64,000 nucleotides of DNA from Chrysomallon squamiferum. Lineage: Eukaryota > Mollusca > Gastropoda > Neomphalida > Peltospiridae. Below the pieces are notes generated by a model. It did no database searches, was not told the origin of the DNA, and was given only the letters and a program-made list of their open reading frames with translations. Below, in pieces: positions 35,691 through 47,000 of the stretch. The DNA is taken from assembly GCA_012295275.1 (NCBI GenBank), contig CM022665.1, forward strand, positions 712,873 to 776,872. The letters run 5' to 3'. The translations under genes and the position numbers were made by a program. How positions within the stretch are numbered: the first letter of the stretch is position 1; the number at the start of each line of letters is the position of its first letter.

Positions 35691-36888
35691 GTAAATTTGT
35701 TAGTTTAAAGATTTCTCAGCTGTAATGAAAAACACAACATTTTGCTACGTAAGTCCTGATTCATAAACTGAATGATATCAGATCAAACTGATAGTTCAGT
35801 AAATTCAGCAGTAATTAACATTTTAGCAAGAACATAACTGCATAATTCGTGCTTTGGAACGATGTCTCACTTCAGAATTTTTAATTCTCTATTTGGTTTA
35901 CAAGTGATCTCTGCTACTTTAAATGTTTCTTAACTATACACACATAATATTAAATTTATAGGAAATGTATATCTTACAGTTTTATTAATTCAGCAGTGAA
36001 ATGTAGATGTAGCTGCTTAATGTAAGCATTGAATATCGCCTTTGAATTCGTGATAGTTATGATAATCTTCATTTACATCAATAATAATATACGAACTTTC
36101 AATAAAGCTTTGTAGATAAAATTTACAAGAATTCAAACAGCAGTTTTAAAAGTCTCATATACGGTTGCATTCATTGTCTTCTCAACAAATCAGTCTGTCA
36201 AAGTTAAAACGTGGAGTAAACAAAGAAAATCGACCAAAATATATTTGAGCATTCGTATTAGTTTTAGTGATTTATATTACTGAAAAGTTATAAATAAATT
36301 TTACTGGCATATAAAGGCATTGGTAATACTTGACAATACTAGAAATGTTTATCTTTACTTATGTGATTGAAACTACATCTCTAGGACTTCAATCTGCAGT
36401 GAAATTTCTCGAGGACAGCAAAGCAGGTGGGCTTCAGATTCGTAATTATTTCCTAAATTTCTTTTACAGTTGTCAAGAATCAACGTAGTTTCTGGTAAAC
36501 GGGAGTTACTTTGATATTTTAAGCTAAACCTTCAATTTTTACTTGCATCGGCATTCAAAGAGTATTTAATTAATTACTAATACCAGTAATACATATTTTT
36601 AGTATTAGTCTTTGGTTTATACTTTCTGTGTTTGACTAACCGAAACTTCTACTTCAAACAAGCGACTAAAATATTTCCTCGAAAGCAAGATAACAGTGTA
36701 TTTAATTATTTTGCACAGGATTAATTCATATGAAAGGACTCCGTTGTCTCCTTGAGGAATTAAGTAACCTTGTCAGTGACTTTCTCCGGTAAAGAAAGAA
36801 AGACAAGTCATATAAATTTGTATTAATATATTTTATATTTTATCAAATTTAAGATATCAAACAGAACATTTGTGGAAAATACTAACAG

Positions 36889-37101
36889 CTATAAAATGTC
36901 AGTTGTATAATGTTACAGTGGTAAAGAGTCTTCCTGGACACAGGGTTACCCACAATCGACTGATGTCAAGTATAAAATGTTTTTATCAATTTCGTATTAC
37001 AGAACAAAAAGATCAACTGAGTGAAATGGCAGTATCAAACTATGTCATCAACCTGTACAACACTGCAGCACCACTACAATTTACAGACTTCATTTTTTCA
37101 G
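36889..37101 (+). CDS. Candidate module exon, cassette 4 (A-type protein, B-type flanks)
   Basis: Encodes the same protein as cassettes 1-3, but the acceptor flank is GGAAAATACTAACAG and the text carries GGACACAGGG instead of GGACATAGGG (synonymous). Downstream ATACACAACATTTTGTTCCG is shared only with cassette 6. Confidence 0.5.
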
Positions 37102-38300
37102 GTAAATTTGTTAGTTTAAAGATTTCTCAGCTGTAATGAAAATACACAACATTTTGTTCCGTAATTCCTGATTCATAAACTGAATGATATCAGATCAAAC
37201 TGATAGTTCAGTAAATTCAGCAGTAATTAACATTTTAGCAAGAACATAACTGCATAATTCGTGCTTTGGAACGATGTCTCACTTCAGAATTTTAATTCTC
37301 TATTTGGTTTACAAGTGATCTCTGCTACTTTAAATGTTTCTTAACTATACACACATAATATTAAATTTATAGGAAATGTATATCTTACAGTTTTATTAAT
37401 TCAGCAGTGAAATGTAGATGTAGCTGCTTAATGTAAGCATTGAATATCGCCTTTGAATTCGTGATAGTTATGATAATCTTCATTTACATCAATAATAATA
37501 TACGAACTTTCAATAAAGCTTTGTAGATAAAAATTTACAAGAATTCAAACAGCAGTTTTAAAAGTCTCATATACGGTTGCATTCATTGTCTTCTCAACAA
37601 ATCAGTCTGTCAAAGTTAAAACGTGGAGTAAACAAAGAAAATCGACCAAAATGTATTTGAGCATTCGTATTAGTTTTAGTGATTTATATTACTGAAAAGT
37701 TATAAATAAATTTTACTGGCATATAAAGGCATTGGTAATACTTGACAATACTAGAAATGTTTATCTTTACTTATGTGATTGAAACTACATCTCTAGGACT
37801 TCAATCTGCAGTGAAATTTCTCGAGGACAGCAAAGCAGGTGGGCTTCAGATTCGTAATTATTTCCTAAATTTCTTTTACAGTTGTCAAGAATCAACGTAG
37901 TTTCTGGTAAACGGGAGTTACTTTGATATTTTAAGCTAAACCTTCAATTTTTACTTGCATCGGCATTCAAAGAGTATTTAATTAATTACTAATACCAGTA
38001 ATACATATTTTTAGTATTAGTCTTTGGTTTATACTTTCTGTGTTTGACTAACCGAAACTTCTACTTCAAACAAGCGACTAAAATATTTCCTCGAAAGCAA
38101 GATAACAGTGTATTTAATTATTTTGCACAGGATTAATTCATATGAAAGGACTCCGTTGTCTCCTTGAGGAATTAAGTAACCTTGTCAGTGACTTTCTCCG
38201 GTAAAGAAAGAAAGACAAGTCATATACATTTGTATTAATATATTTTATATTTTATCAAATTTAAGATATCAAACAGAACATTTGTGAAAAATACTTACAG

Positions 38301-38513
38301 CTATAAAATGTCAGTTGTATAATGTTACAGTGGTAAAGAGTCTTCCTGGACATAGGGTTACCCACAATCGACTGATGTCAAGTATAAAATGTTTTTATCA
38401 ATTTCGTATTACAGAACAAAAAGATCAACTGAGTGAAATGGCAGTATCAAACTATGTCATCAACCTGTACAACACTGCAGCACCACTACAATTTACAGAC
38501 TTCATTTTTTCAG
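38301..38513 (+). CDS. Candidate module exon, cassette 5 (A type)
   Basis: Returns to the A-type flanks of cassettes 1-3, giving the alternating order A, B, A, B for cassettes 3-6. Protein identical to cassette 1. Confidence 0.5.
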
Positions 38514-39712
38514 GTAAATTTGTTAGTTTAAAGATTTCTCAGCTGTAATGAAAAACACAACATTTTGCTACGTAAGTCCTGATTCATAAACTGAATGATA
38601 TCAGATCAAACTGATAGTTCAGTAAATTCAGCAGTAATTAACATTTTAGCAAGAACATAACTGCATAATTCGTGCTTTGGAACGATGTCTCACTTCAGAA
38701 TTTTTAATTCTCTATTTGGTTTACAAGTGATCTCTGCTACTTTAAATGTTTCTTAACTATACACACATAATATTAAATTTATAGGAAATGTATATCTTAC
38801 AGTTTTATTAATTCAGCAGTGAAATGTAGATGTAGCTGCTTAATGTAAGCATTGAATATCGCCTTTGAATTCGTGATAGTTATGATAATCTTCATTTACA
38901 TCAATAATAATATACGAACTTTCAATAAAGCTTTGTAGATAAAAATTTACAAGAATTCAAACAGCAGTTTTAAAAGTCTCATATACGGTTGCATTCATTG
39001 TCTTCTCAACAAATCAGTCTGTCAAAGTTAAAACGTGGAGTAAACAAAGAAAATCGACCAAAATGTATTTGAGCATTCGTATTAGTTTTAGTGATTTATA
39101 TTACTGAAAAGTTATAAATAAATTTTACTGGCATATAAAGGCATTGGTAATACTTGACAATACTAGAAATGTTTATCTTTACTTATGTGATTGAAACTAC
39201 ATCTCTAGGACTTCAATCTGCAGTGAAATTTCTCGAGGACAGCAAAGCAGGTGGGCTTCAGATTCGTAATTATTTCCTAAATTTCTTTTACAGTTGTCAA
39301 GAATCAACGTAGTTTCTGGTAAACGGGTGTTACTTTGATATTTTAAGCTAAACCTTCAATTTTTACTTGCATCGGCATTCAAAGAGTATTTAATTAATTA
39401 CTAATACCAGTAATACATATTTTTAGTATTAGTCTTTGGTTTATACTTTCTGTGTTTGACTAACCGAAACTTCTACTTCAAACAAGCGACTAAAATATTT
39501 CCTCGAAAGCAAGATAACAGTGTATTTAATTATTTTGCACAGGATTAATTCATATGAAAGGACTCCGTTGTCTCCTTGAGGAATTAAGTAACCTTGTCAG
39601 TGACTTTCTCCGGTAAAGAAAGAAAGACAAGTCATATAAATTTGTATTAATATATTTTATATTTTATCAAATTTAAGATATCAAACAGAACATTTGTGGA
39701 GAATACTAACAG

Positions 39713-39925
39713 CTATAAAATGTCAGTTGTATAATGTTACAGTGGTAAAGAGTCTTCCTGGACACAGGGTTACCCACAATCGACTGATGTCAAGTATAAA
39801 ATGTTTTTATCAATTTCGTATTACAGAACAAAAAGATCAACTGAGTGAAATGGCAGTATCAAACTATGTCATCAACCTGTACAACACTGCAGCACCACTA
39901 CAATTTACAGACTTCATTTTTTCAG
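39713..39925 (+). CDS. Candidate module exon, cassette 6 (A-type protein, B-type flanks)
   Basis: Flanks as in cassette 4, including TTTTGTTCCG downstream. Protein as cassette 1. Confidence 0.5.
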
Positions 39926-41117
39926 GTAAATTTGTTAGTTTAAAGATTTCTCAGCTGTAATGAAAATACACAACATTTTGTTCCGTAATTCCTGATTCAT
40001 AAACTGAATGATATCAGATCAAACTGATAGTTCAGTAAATTCAGCAGTAATTAACATTTTAGCAAGAACATAACTGCATAATTCGTGCTTTGGAACGATG
40101 TCTCACTTCAGAATTTTTAATTCTCTATTTGGTTTACAAGTGATCTCTGCTACTTTAAATGTTTCTTAACTATACACACATAATATTAAATTTATAGGAA
40201 ATGTATATCTTACAGTTTTATTAATTCAGCAGTGAAATGTAGATGTAGCTGCTTAATGTAAGCATTGAATATCGCCTTTGAATTCGTGATAGTTATGATA
40301 ATCTTCATTTACATCAATAATAATATACGAACTTTCAATAAAGCTAAAAATTTACAAGAATTCAAACAGCAGTTTTAAAAGTCTCATATACGGTTGCATT
40401 CATTGTCTTCTCAACAAATCAGTCTGTCAAAGTTAAAACGTGGAGTAAACAAAGAAAATCGACCAAAATGTATTTGAGCATTCGTATTAGTTTTAGTGAT
40501 TTATATTACTGAAAAGTTATAAATAAATTTTACTGGCATATAAAGGCATTGGTAATACTTGACAATACTAGAAATGTTTATCTTTACTTATGTGATTGAA
40601 ACTACATCTCTAGGACTTCAATCTGCAGTGAAATTTCTCGAGGACAGCAAAGCAGGTGGGCTTCAGATTCGTAATTATTTCCTAAATTTCTTTTACAGTT
40701 GTCAAGAATCAACGTAGTTTCTGGTAAACAGGTGTTACTTTGATATTTTAAGCTAAACCTTCAATTTTTACTTGCATCGGCATTCAAAGAGTATTTAATT
40801 AATTACTAATACCAGTAATACATATTTTTAGTATTAGTCTTTGGTTTATACTTTCTGTGTTTGACTAACCGAAACTTCTACTTCAAACAAGCGACTAAAA
40901 TATTTCCTCGAAAGCAAGATAACAGTGTATTTAATTATTTTGCACAGGATTAATTCATATGAAAGGACTCCGTTGTCTCCTTGAGGAATTAAGTAACCTT
41001 GTCAGTGACTTTCTCCGGTAAAGAAAGAAAGACAAGTCATATAAATTTGTATTAATATATTTTATATTTTATCAAATTTAAGATATCAAACAGAACATTT
41101 GTGGAGAATACTAACAG

Positions 41118-41330
41118 CTATAAAATGTCAGTTGTATAATGTTACAGTGGTAAAGAGTCTTCCTGGACACAGGGTTACCCACAATCGACTGATGTCAAGT
41201 ATAAAATGGTTATACCAATTTCATAATACAGTACAAAGAGATCAACTGAGTGAAATGGCAGTATCAAACAATGACATCAACCTGCACCCCACTGGAGCAC
41301 CACTACAATTTACAGACTTCATTTTTTCAG
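41118..41330 (+). CDS. Candidate module exon, cassette 7 (diversified)
   Basis: Same splice signals and phase, but 13 substitutions against cassette 6 lie between about 41209 and 41303. Changes are C-W, F-L, R-H, I-N, E-V, K-R, Y-N, V-D, Y-H, N-P (two bases) and A-G, with one synonymous change (TAT to TAC). The central text becomes WLYQFHNTVQRDQLSE and NNDINLHPTGAP. One of the two cysteines is lost. The rest of the unit remains almost identical to its neighbours. Confidence 0.55.
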
Positions 41331-42528
41331 GTAAATTTGTTAGTTTAAAGATTTCTCAGCTGTAATGAAAAACACAACATTTTGCTACGTAAGTCCTGAT
41401 TCATAAACTGAATGATATCAGATCAAACTGATAGTTCAGTAAATTCAGCAGTAATTAACATTTTAGCAAGAACATAACTGCATAATTCGTGCTTTGGAAC
41501 GATGTCTCACTTCAGAATTTTTAATTCTCTATTTGGTTTACAAGTGATCTCTGCTACTTTAAATGTTTCTTAACTATACACACATAATATTAAATTTATA
41601 GGAAATGTATATCTTACAGTTTTATTAATTCAGCAGTGAAATGTAGATGTAGCTGCTTAATGTAAGCATTGAATATCGCCTTTGAATTCGTGATAGTTAT
41701 GATAATCTTCATTTACATCAATAATAATATACGAACTTTCAATAAAGCTTTGTAGATAAAAATTTACAAGAATTCAAACAGCAGTTTTAAAAGTCTCATA
41801 TACGGTTGCATTCATTGTCTTCTCAACAAATCAGTCTGTCAAAGTTAAAACGTGGAGTAAACAAAGAAAATCGACCAAAATGTATTTGAGCATTCGTATT
41901 AGTTTTAGTGATTTATATTACTGAAAAGTTATAAATAAATTTTACTGGCATATAAAGGCATTGGTAATACTTGACAATACTAGAAATGTTTATCTTTACT
42001 TATGTGATTGAAACTACATCTCTAGGACTTCAATCTGCAGTGAAATTTCTCGAGGACAGCAAAGCAGGTGGGCTTCAGATTCGTAATTATTTCCTAAATT
42101 TCTTTTACAGTTGTCAAGAATCAACGTAGTTTCTGGTAAACGGGTGTTACTTTGATATTTTAAGCTAAACCTTCAATTTTTACTTGCATCGGCATTCAAA
42201 GAGTATTTAATTAATTACTAATACCAGTAATACATATTTTAGTATTAGTCTTTGGTTTATACTTTCTGTGTTTGACTAACCGAAACTTCTACTTCAAACA
42301 AGCGACTAAAATATTTCCTCGAAAGCAAGATAACAGTGTATTTAATTATTTTGCACAGGATTAATTCATATGAAAGGACTCCGTTGTCTCCTTGAGGAAT
42401 TAAGTAACCTTGTCAGTGACTTTCTCCGGTAAAGAAAGAAAGACAAGTCATATAAATTTGTATTAATATATTTTATATTTTATCAAATTTAAGATATCAA
42501 ACAGAACATTTGTGGAGAATACTAACAG

Positions 42529-42741
42529 CTATAAAATGTCAGTTGTATAATGTTACAGTGGTAAAGAGTCTTCCTGGACACAGGGTTACCCACAATCGAC
42601 TGATGTCAAGTATAAAATGGTTATACCAATTTCATAATACAGTACAAAGAGATCAACTGAGTGAAATGGCAGTATCAAACAATGACATCAACCTGCACCC
42701 CACTGGAGCACCACTACAATTTACAGACTTCATTTTTTCAG
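42529..42741 (+). CDS. Candidate module exon, cassette 8 (diversified), nearest the IAP gene
   Basis: Protein identical to cassette 7. As the last cassette it is the one that would splice directly to the membrane-anchor exon at 43487: its final TCA G joins AC CTA to give Ser-Asp-Leu, keeping the frame. The sequence after it diverges from other units, marking the array's old right edge. Confidence 0.55.
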
Positions 42742-43486
42742 GTAAATTTGTTAGTTTAAAGATTTCTCAGCTGTAATGAAAAACACAACATTTTGCTACG
42801 TAAGTCCTAATTCATAAACTGAATGATATCAGATCAAACTCTTAGTTCAGTAAATTCAGCAGGAATTAAGCTTTTAACAAGAACATAACTGTCTATTTCG
42901 TGCTTTGGAACGATGTCTCACTTGAGGATTTTTAATTCTCTATTTGGTTTTCAAGTGATCTCTGCTACTTTAAATGTTTCTTAACTATTCACACATAATA
43001 TTAAATTTAAAGAATGCTTAAATACAGGGTCTCAATTTCCATTTTAATGTTGCATTTGACTATGATAGCCAATCTCTGCTTCTAAAAGGAGTTCGGCCAT
43101 AAAATATTCATATTTTGTAATCTTGCATTAGGTCAAAGGACCCTACCACGTGTATCTTTTAATAAAGAAACAAACATCAACATCTATAACGTATTTAACT
43201 AGTGCACATGTATCAACGAATTTAGTAACAGTGGAATGCTGTAAGTTTGATTATTCTGACCTGTCTCAAAATATGTCAAAAACAGTAATCTCAGAACTTC
43301 ATTAATGTCCTGGTTTCGTTGTCAGAACGTTTGTCTGTCTGTGACTGTGTGCATTTTTCTAATCTGAATAACTATCACATGAGAAAATAAGATGAAAACA
43401 TAATAATTTTCTTATAATCGTAAACTGATGTCAATTCTTAAATTTTAAATACATTTTTTTTTATTTAATTTTTTCTGAAATAACAG

Positions 43487-43573
43487 ACCTAGTGATGGAA
43501 GTGAAAGACTTGATCTCTGCAATACTGATTATTTGTTATGCATTGTACAGATTTCTTATGACGATTAAACCAG
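43487..43573 (+). CDS. Candidate membrane-anchor exon upstream of IAP exon
   Basis: Acceptor AAATAACAG, then 87 bp, then CCAG|GTATGT; phase 1 on both sides. It reads LVMEVKDLISAILIICYAL and then YRFLMTIKP. The stretch LISAILIICYALYRFL is hydrophobic and followed by Arg and Lys, as in a single membrane helix with its C-terminal side in the cytosol. It joins in frame with the 213-bp modules before it and the IAP exon after it (G plus TT gives Val, then Met-Glu-Lys-Arg). The helix is short, so a buried amphipathic helix is possible. If the IAP instead starts at its own ATG, this exon would be unused or 5' UTR. Confidence 0.5.
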
Positions 43574-43582
43574 GTATGTTTT

Positions 43583-43754
43583 ATTATTATTATTATTATT
43601 ATTATTATAATGTTTTAAATTTAACAATATTGAAAAGATCATAACAGATCACAGGAAGACGTTAAATGTTTTATTACTGGATTAAAGCTTGTTAGTTTAA
43701 TTTCCTACTTTAGGTAGCACGCTATTTTTTATTTTGTTTTATTATTATTATTAC

Positions 43755-43814
<60 letters not shown>

Positions 43815-43873
43815 GTTTATTATTCTTATTCTTCTTATTATTATTATTTTTATTATTATTATTATTATTATTT
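43583..43873. repeat. (TTA)n tracts in the intron before the IAP exon
   Basis: Short (TTA)n at about 43583-43608 and a long one at about 43739-43873. They produce a spurious poly-Tyr reading frame. No regulatory site is evident. Confidence 0.9.
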
Positions 43874-44060
43874 TGTTTATAAGAACCCAATTTTGATATT
43901 CCCACTTTACAGCAATATATTAGGGGATTTACAATTTAGTATTTTACAATTAAATATTTATTTATTTATTTATTTATTTACTGTTAAAGTTTTGTTGAAT
44001 GAACTGTGTTTAGCGAATTTGTTTTAATTCGTAAGTACTGTTTCTGATATTTATCTGCAG

Positions 44061-47000
44061 TTATGGAAAAACGATCACTAAGAAATGATGAGAACAAACT
44101 GAGAAGCGATGATAGAGAACAGATCAAATATACTGAGACAGAACAGTTGAGAAGTGATGAGACGGGACAGTTAAGAAGTGATGAGAGAGAACAGCTGAGA
44201 AGTGATGAGAGAGAACAGCTGAGAAGTTATGAGTCAGTACAGCTGAGAAGTGAAGAGAGAGAACAGCTGAGAAGTGATGAGACAGAACAGCTGAGAAGTG
44301 ATGAGAGAGAACAGCTGAGAAGTTATGAGTCAGTACAGCTGAGAAGTGATGAGAGAGAACAGCTGAGAAGTGATGAGACAGAACAGTGGAGAAGTGATGA
44401 GACAGAACAGTTGAGAAGTGGTGAGACAGAACAACTGAAAAGTGATGAGACGGAACAGTTGAGAAGTGATGAGAGAGAACAGTTGAGAAGTGATGAGACG
44501 GAACAGTTGAGAAGTGATGAGAGAGAACAGTTGAGAAGTGATGAGACGGAACAGTTGAGAAGTGATGAGAGAGAACAGTTGAGAAGTGATGAGACGGAAC
44601 AGTTGAGAAGTGATGAGACGGAACAGTTGAGAAGTGATGAGACGGAACAGTTGAGAAGTGATCAGACGGAACAGTTGAGAAGTCATGAGACGGGACAGTT
44701 GAGAAGTGATGAGAGAGAACAGTTGAGAAGTGATGAGACGGAACAGTTGAGAAGTGATCAGACGGAACAGTTGAGAAGTGATCAGACGGGACAGTTGAGA
44801 AGTGATGAGAGAGAACAGTTGAGAAGTGATGAGACGGAACAGTGGAGAAGTGATGAGACAGAACAGTTGAGAAGTGGTGAGACAGAAGAACTGAAAAGTG
44901 ATGAGACAGAACAGTTGACAAATGAAGAGAGAGGACAGCTGAGAAGTGATGATACAGAACAATTGAGAAGTGATGATACATTAAAGTTGAGAAGTGATGA
45001 TACAGAACAATTGAGAAGTGATGAGACGGAACAGTTGAGAAGTGATCAGACGGAACAGTTGAGAAGTGATCAGACGGAACAGTTGAGAAGTGATGAGACG
45101 GGACAGTTAAGAAGTGATGAGAGAGAACAGTTGAGAAGTGATCAGACAGAACAGTTGAGTGAAGAGACAGAACAGCTGAGAAGTGAAGAGACAAAACAGT
45201 TGAGAAGTGATGAGACAGAACAGTTGAGTGAAGAGACAGAACAGCTGAGAAGTAACGAGACAGAACAGTTGAGTGAAGAGACAGAACAGCTGAGTGAAGA
45301 GACAGAACAGCTTAGAATTGATGAGAGAGAAGAGTTGAGAAGTGATGAGACAGAACAGTTGAGTGAAGAGACAGAACAGGTGAGAAGTGAAGAGACGGAA
45401 CAGTTGAGAAGTGATGAGAGAGAACAGTTGAGAAGTGATGAGACGGAACAGTTGAGAAGTGATGAGAGAGAACAGCTGAGAAGTGATGAGACGGGACAGT
45501 TAAGAAGTGATGAGAGAGAACAGTTGAGAAGTGATGAGACAGAACAGTTGAGAAGTGATGAGACAGAACAGCTGAGAAGTGATGAGAGAGAACAGCTGAG
45601 AAGTTATGAGTCAGTACAGCTGAGAAGTGATGAGAGAGAACAGCTGAGAAGTGATGAGACAGAACAGTGGAGAAGTGATGAGACAGAACAGTTGAGAAGT
45701 GATGAGACAGAACAACTGAAAAGTGATGAGACGGAACAGTTGAGAAGTGATGAGAGAGAACAGTTGAGAAGTGATGAGACGGAACAGTTGAGAAGTGATG
45801 AGAGAGAACAGTTGAGAAGTGATGAGACGGAACAGTTGAGAAGTGATGAGAGAGAACAGTTGAGAAGTGATGAGACGGAACAGTCGAGAAGTGATGAGAC
45901 GGAACAGTTGAGAAGTGATGAGACGGAACAGTTGAGAAGTGATCAGACGGAACAGTTGAGAAGTGATGAGACGGGACAGTTGAGAAGTGATGAGAGGGAA
46001 CAGTTGAGAAGTGATGAGACGGAACAGTTGAGAAGTGATGAGACGGAACAGTTGAGAAGTGATCAGACGGAACAGTTGAGAAGTGATCAGACGGAACAGT
46101 TGAGAAGTGATGAGACAGAACAGTTGAGAAGTGATGAGACAGAACAGCTGAGAAGTGATGAGACAGAACAGTGGAGAAGTGATGAGACAGAACAGTGGAG
46201 AAGTGATGAGACAGAACAGCTGAGAAGTGGTGAGACAGAAGAACTGAAAAGTGATCAGACAGAACAGTTGACAAATGAAGAGAGAGGACAGCTGAGAAGT
46301 GATGATACAGAACAATTGAGAAGTGATGATACATTACAGTTGAGAAGTGATGATACAGAACAGTTGAGAAGTGATGAGAGAGAACAGTTGAGAAGTGAAG
46401 AGAGAGAACAGTTGAGAAGTGATGATACAGAACAGTTGAGAAGTGATGAGAGAGAACAGTTGAGAAGTGAAGAGAGAGAACAGTTGATAAGTGATGATAC
46501 AGAACAGTTGAGAAGTGATGAGAGAGAACAGCTGAGAAGTGATGAGACAGGACAGTTGAGAAGTGAAGAGAGAGAACAGTTGAGAAGTGATGATACAGAA
46601 CAGTTGAGAAGTGATGAGAGAGAACAGTTGAGAAGTGAAGAGAGAGAACAGTTGAGAAGTGACGAGAGAGAACAGTTGACAAATGATGAATTAGGAACAG
46701 AACCTTCAGACACTGTCAGGTACAGGAGGGAGTGGGACCGATATGCGTCTTACTTACGATTTCCTCTAACCTCAGCCTGGCCAAGTCGTCTTGCAACTGC
46801 TGGATTCTACTACACTGGGACTGGTGATCGCGTTGTGTGCTTCAGCTGTGGTCAGAGCTATGATCACTGGAGACCTGCAGGTAATCCAGTGGAAATTCAC
46901 AGACAAATCTCACCAAGCTGCAGATTTGTCCTGGGAGAGGAAGAAAATGAGCCGATTCTGGTAAGTGAGAACGATGAGCAGAGACTACAAGAAATCCTGG

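Larger units (their letters stand above)
31355..43012 (+). repeat. Young tandem array, one 1.79-kb and seven ~1.41-kb units
   Basis: Taking CTTACAGTTTTATTAATTC as anchor, units start at 31363, 33149, 34561, 35973, 37384, 38796, 40209 and 41613. Unit 1 is longer because it keeps ~370 bp (about 31515-31890) that units 2-8 lack. Units are almost identical, so the array is recent or homogenised. Each carries an 82-bp candidate ATG exon and, 543-544 bp later, a 213-bp candidate exon. Units fall into sub-types by linked variants: units 1-3 and 5 have GTGAAAAATACTTACAG, units 4, 6, 7 and 8 have GTGGAAAATACTAACAG, and units 7-8 also differ inside the exon. The right end decays gradually from 42840 to 43012. 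Confidence 0.95.

Noticed and set aside
32654-42741. Interpreting the eight modules as extra BIR domains or a CARD/death-fold
   Set aside because: No C-x2-C...H...C zinc pattern, and no hydrophobic pattern that I can match to a death fold.
43734-44027. Poly-Tyr frame before the IAP exon
   Set aside because: Translation of a (TTA)n microsatellite.
44124-46713. Long antisense frames (up to 456 residues) of the HHFSTVLS and SLLNCS type across the octapeptide repeat
   Set aside because: A 24-bp unit without stops stays open in several frames once repeated. The plus frame runs on into BIR and RING domains, so the antisense frames are shadows.
46960-46968. Perfect splice donor CTG|GTAAGT after BIR1
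   Set aside because: Reading through gives a normal Ser/Thr-rich linker and continues into BIR2 in frame, whereas splicing here would remove BIR2's first half.
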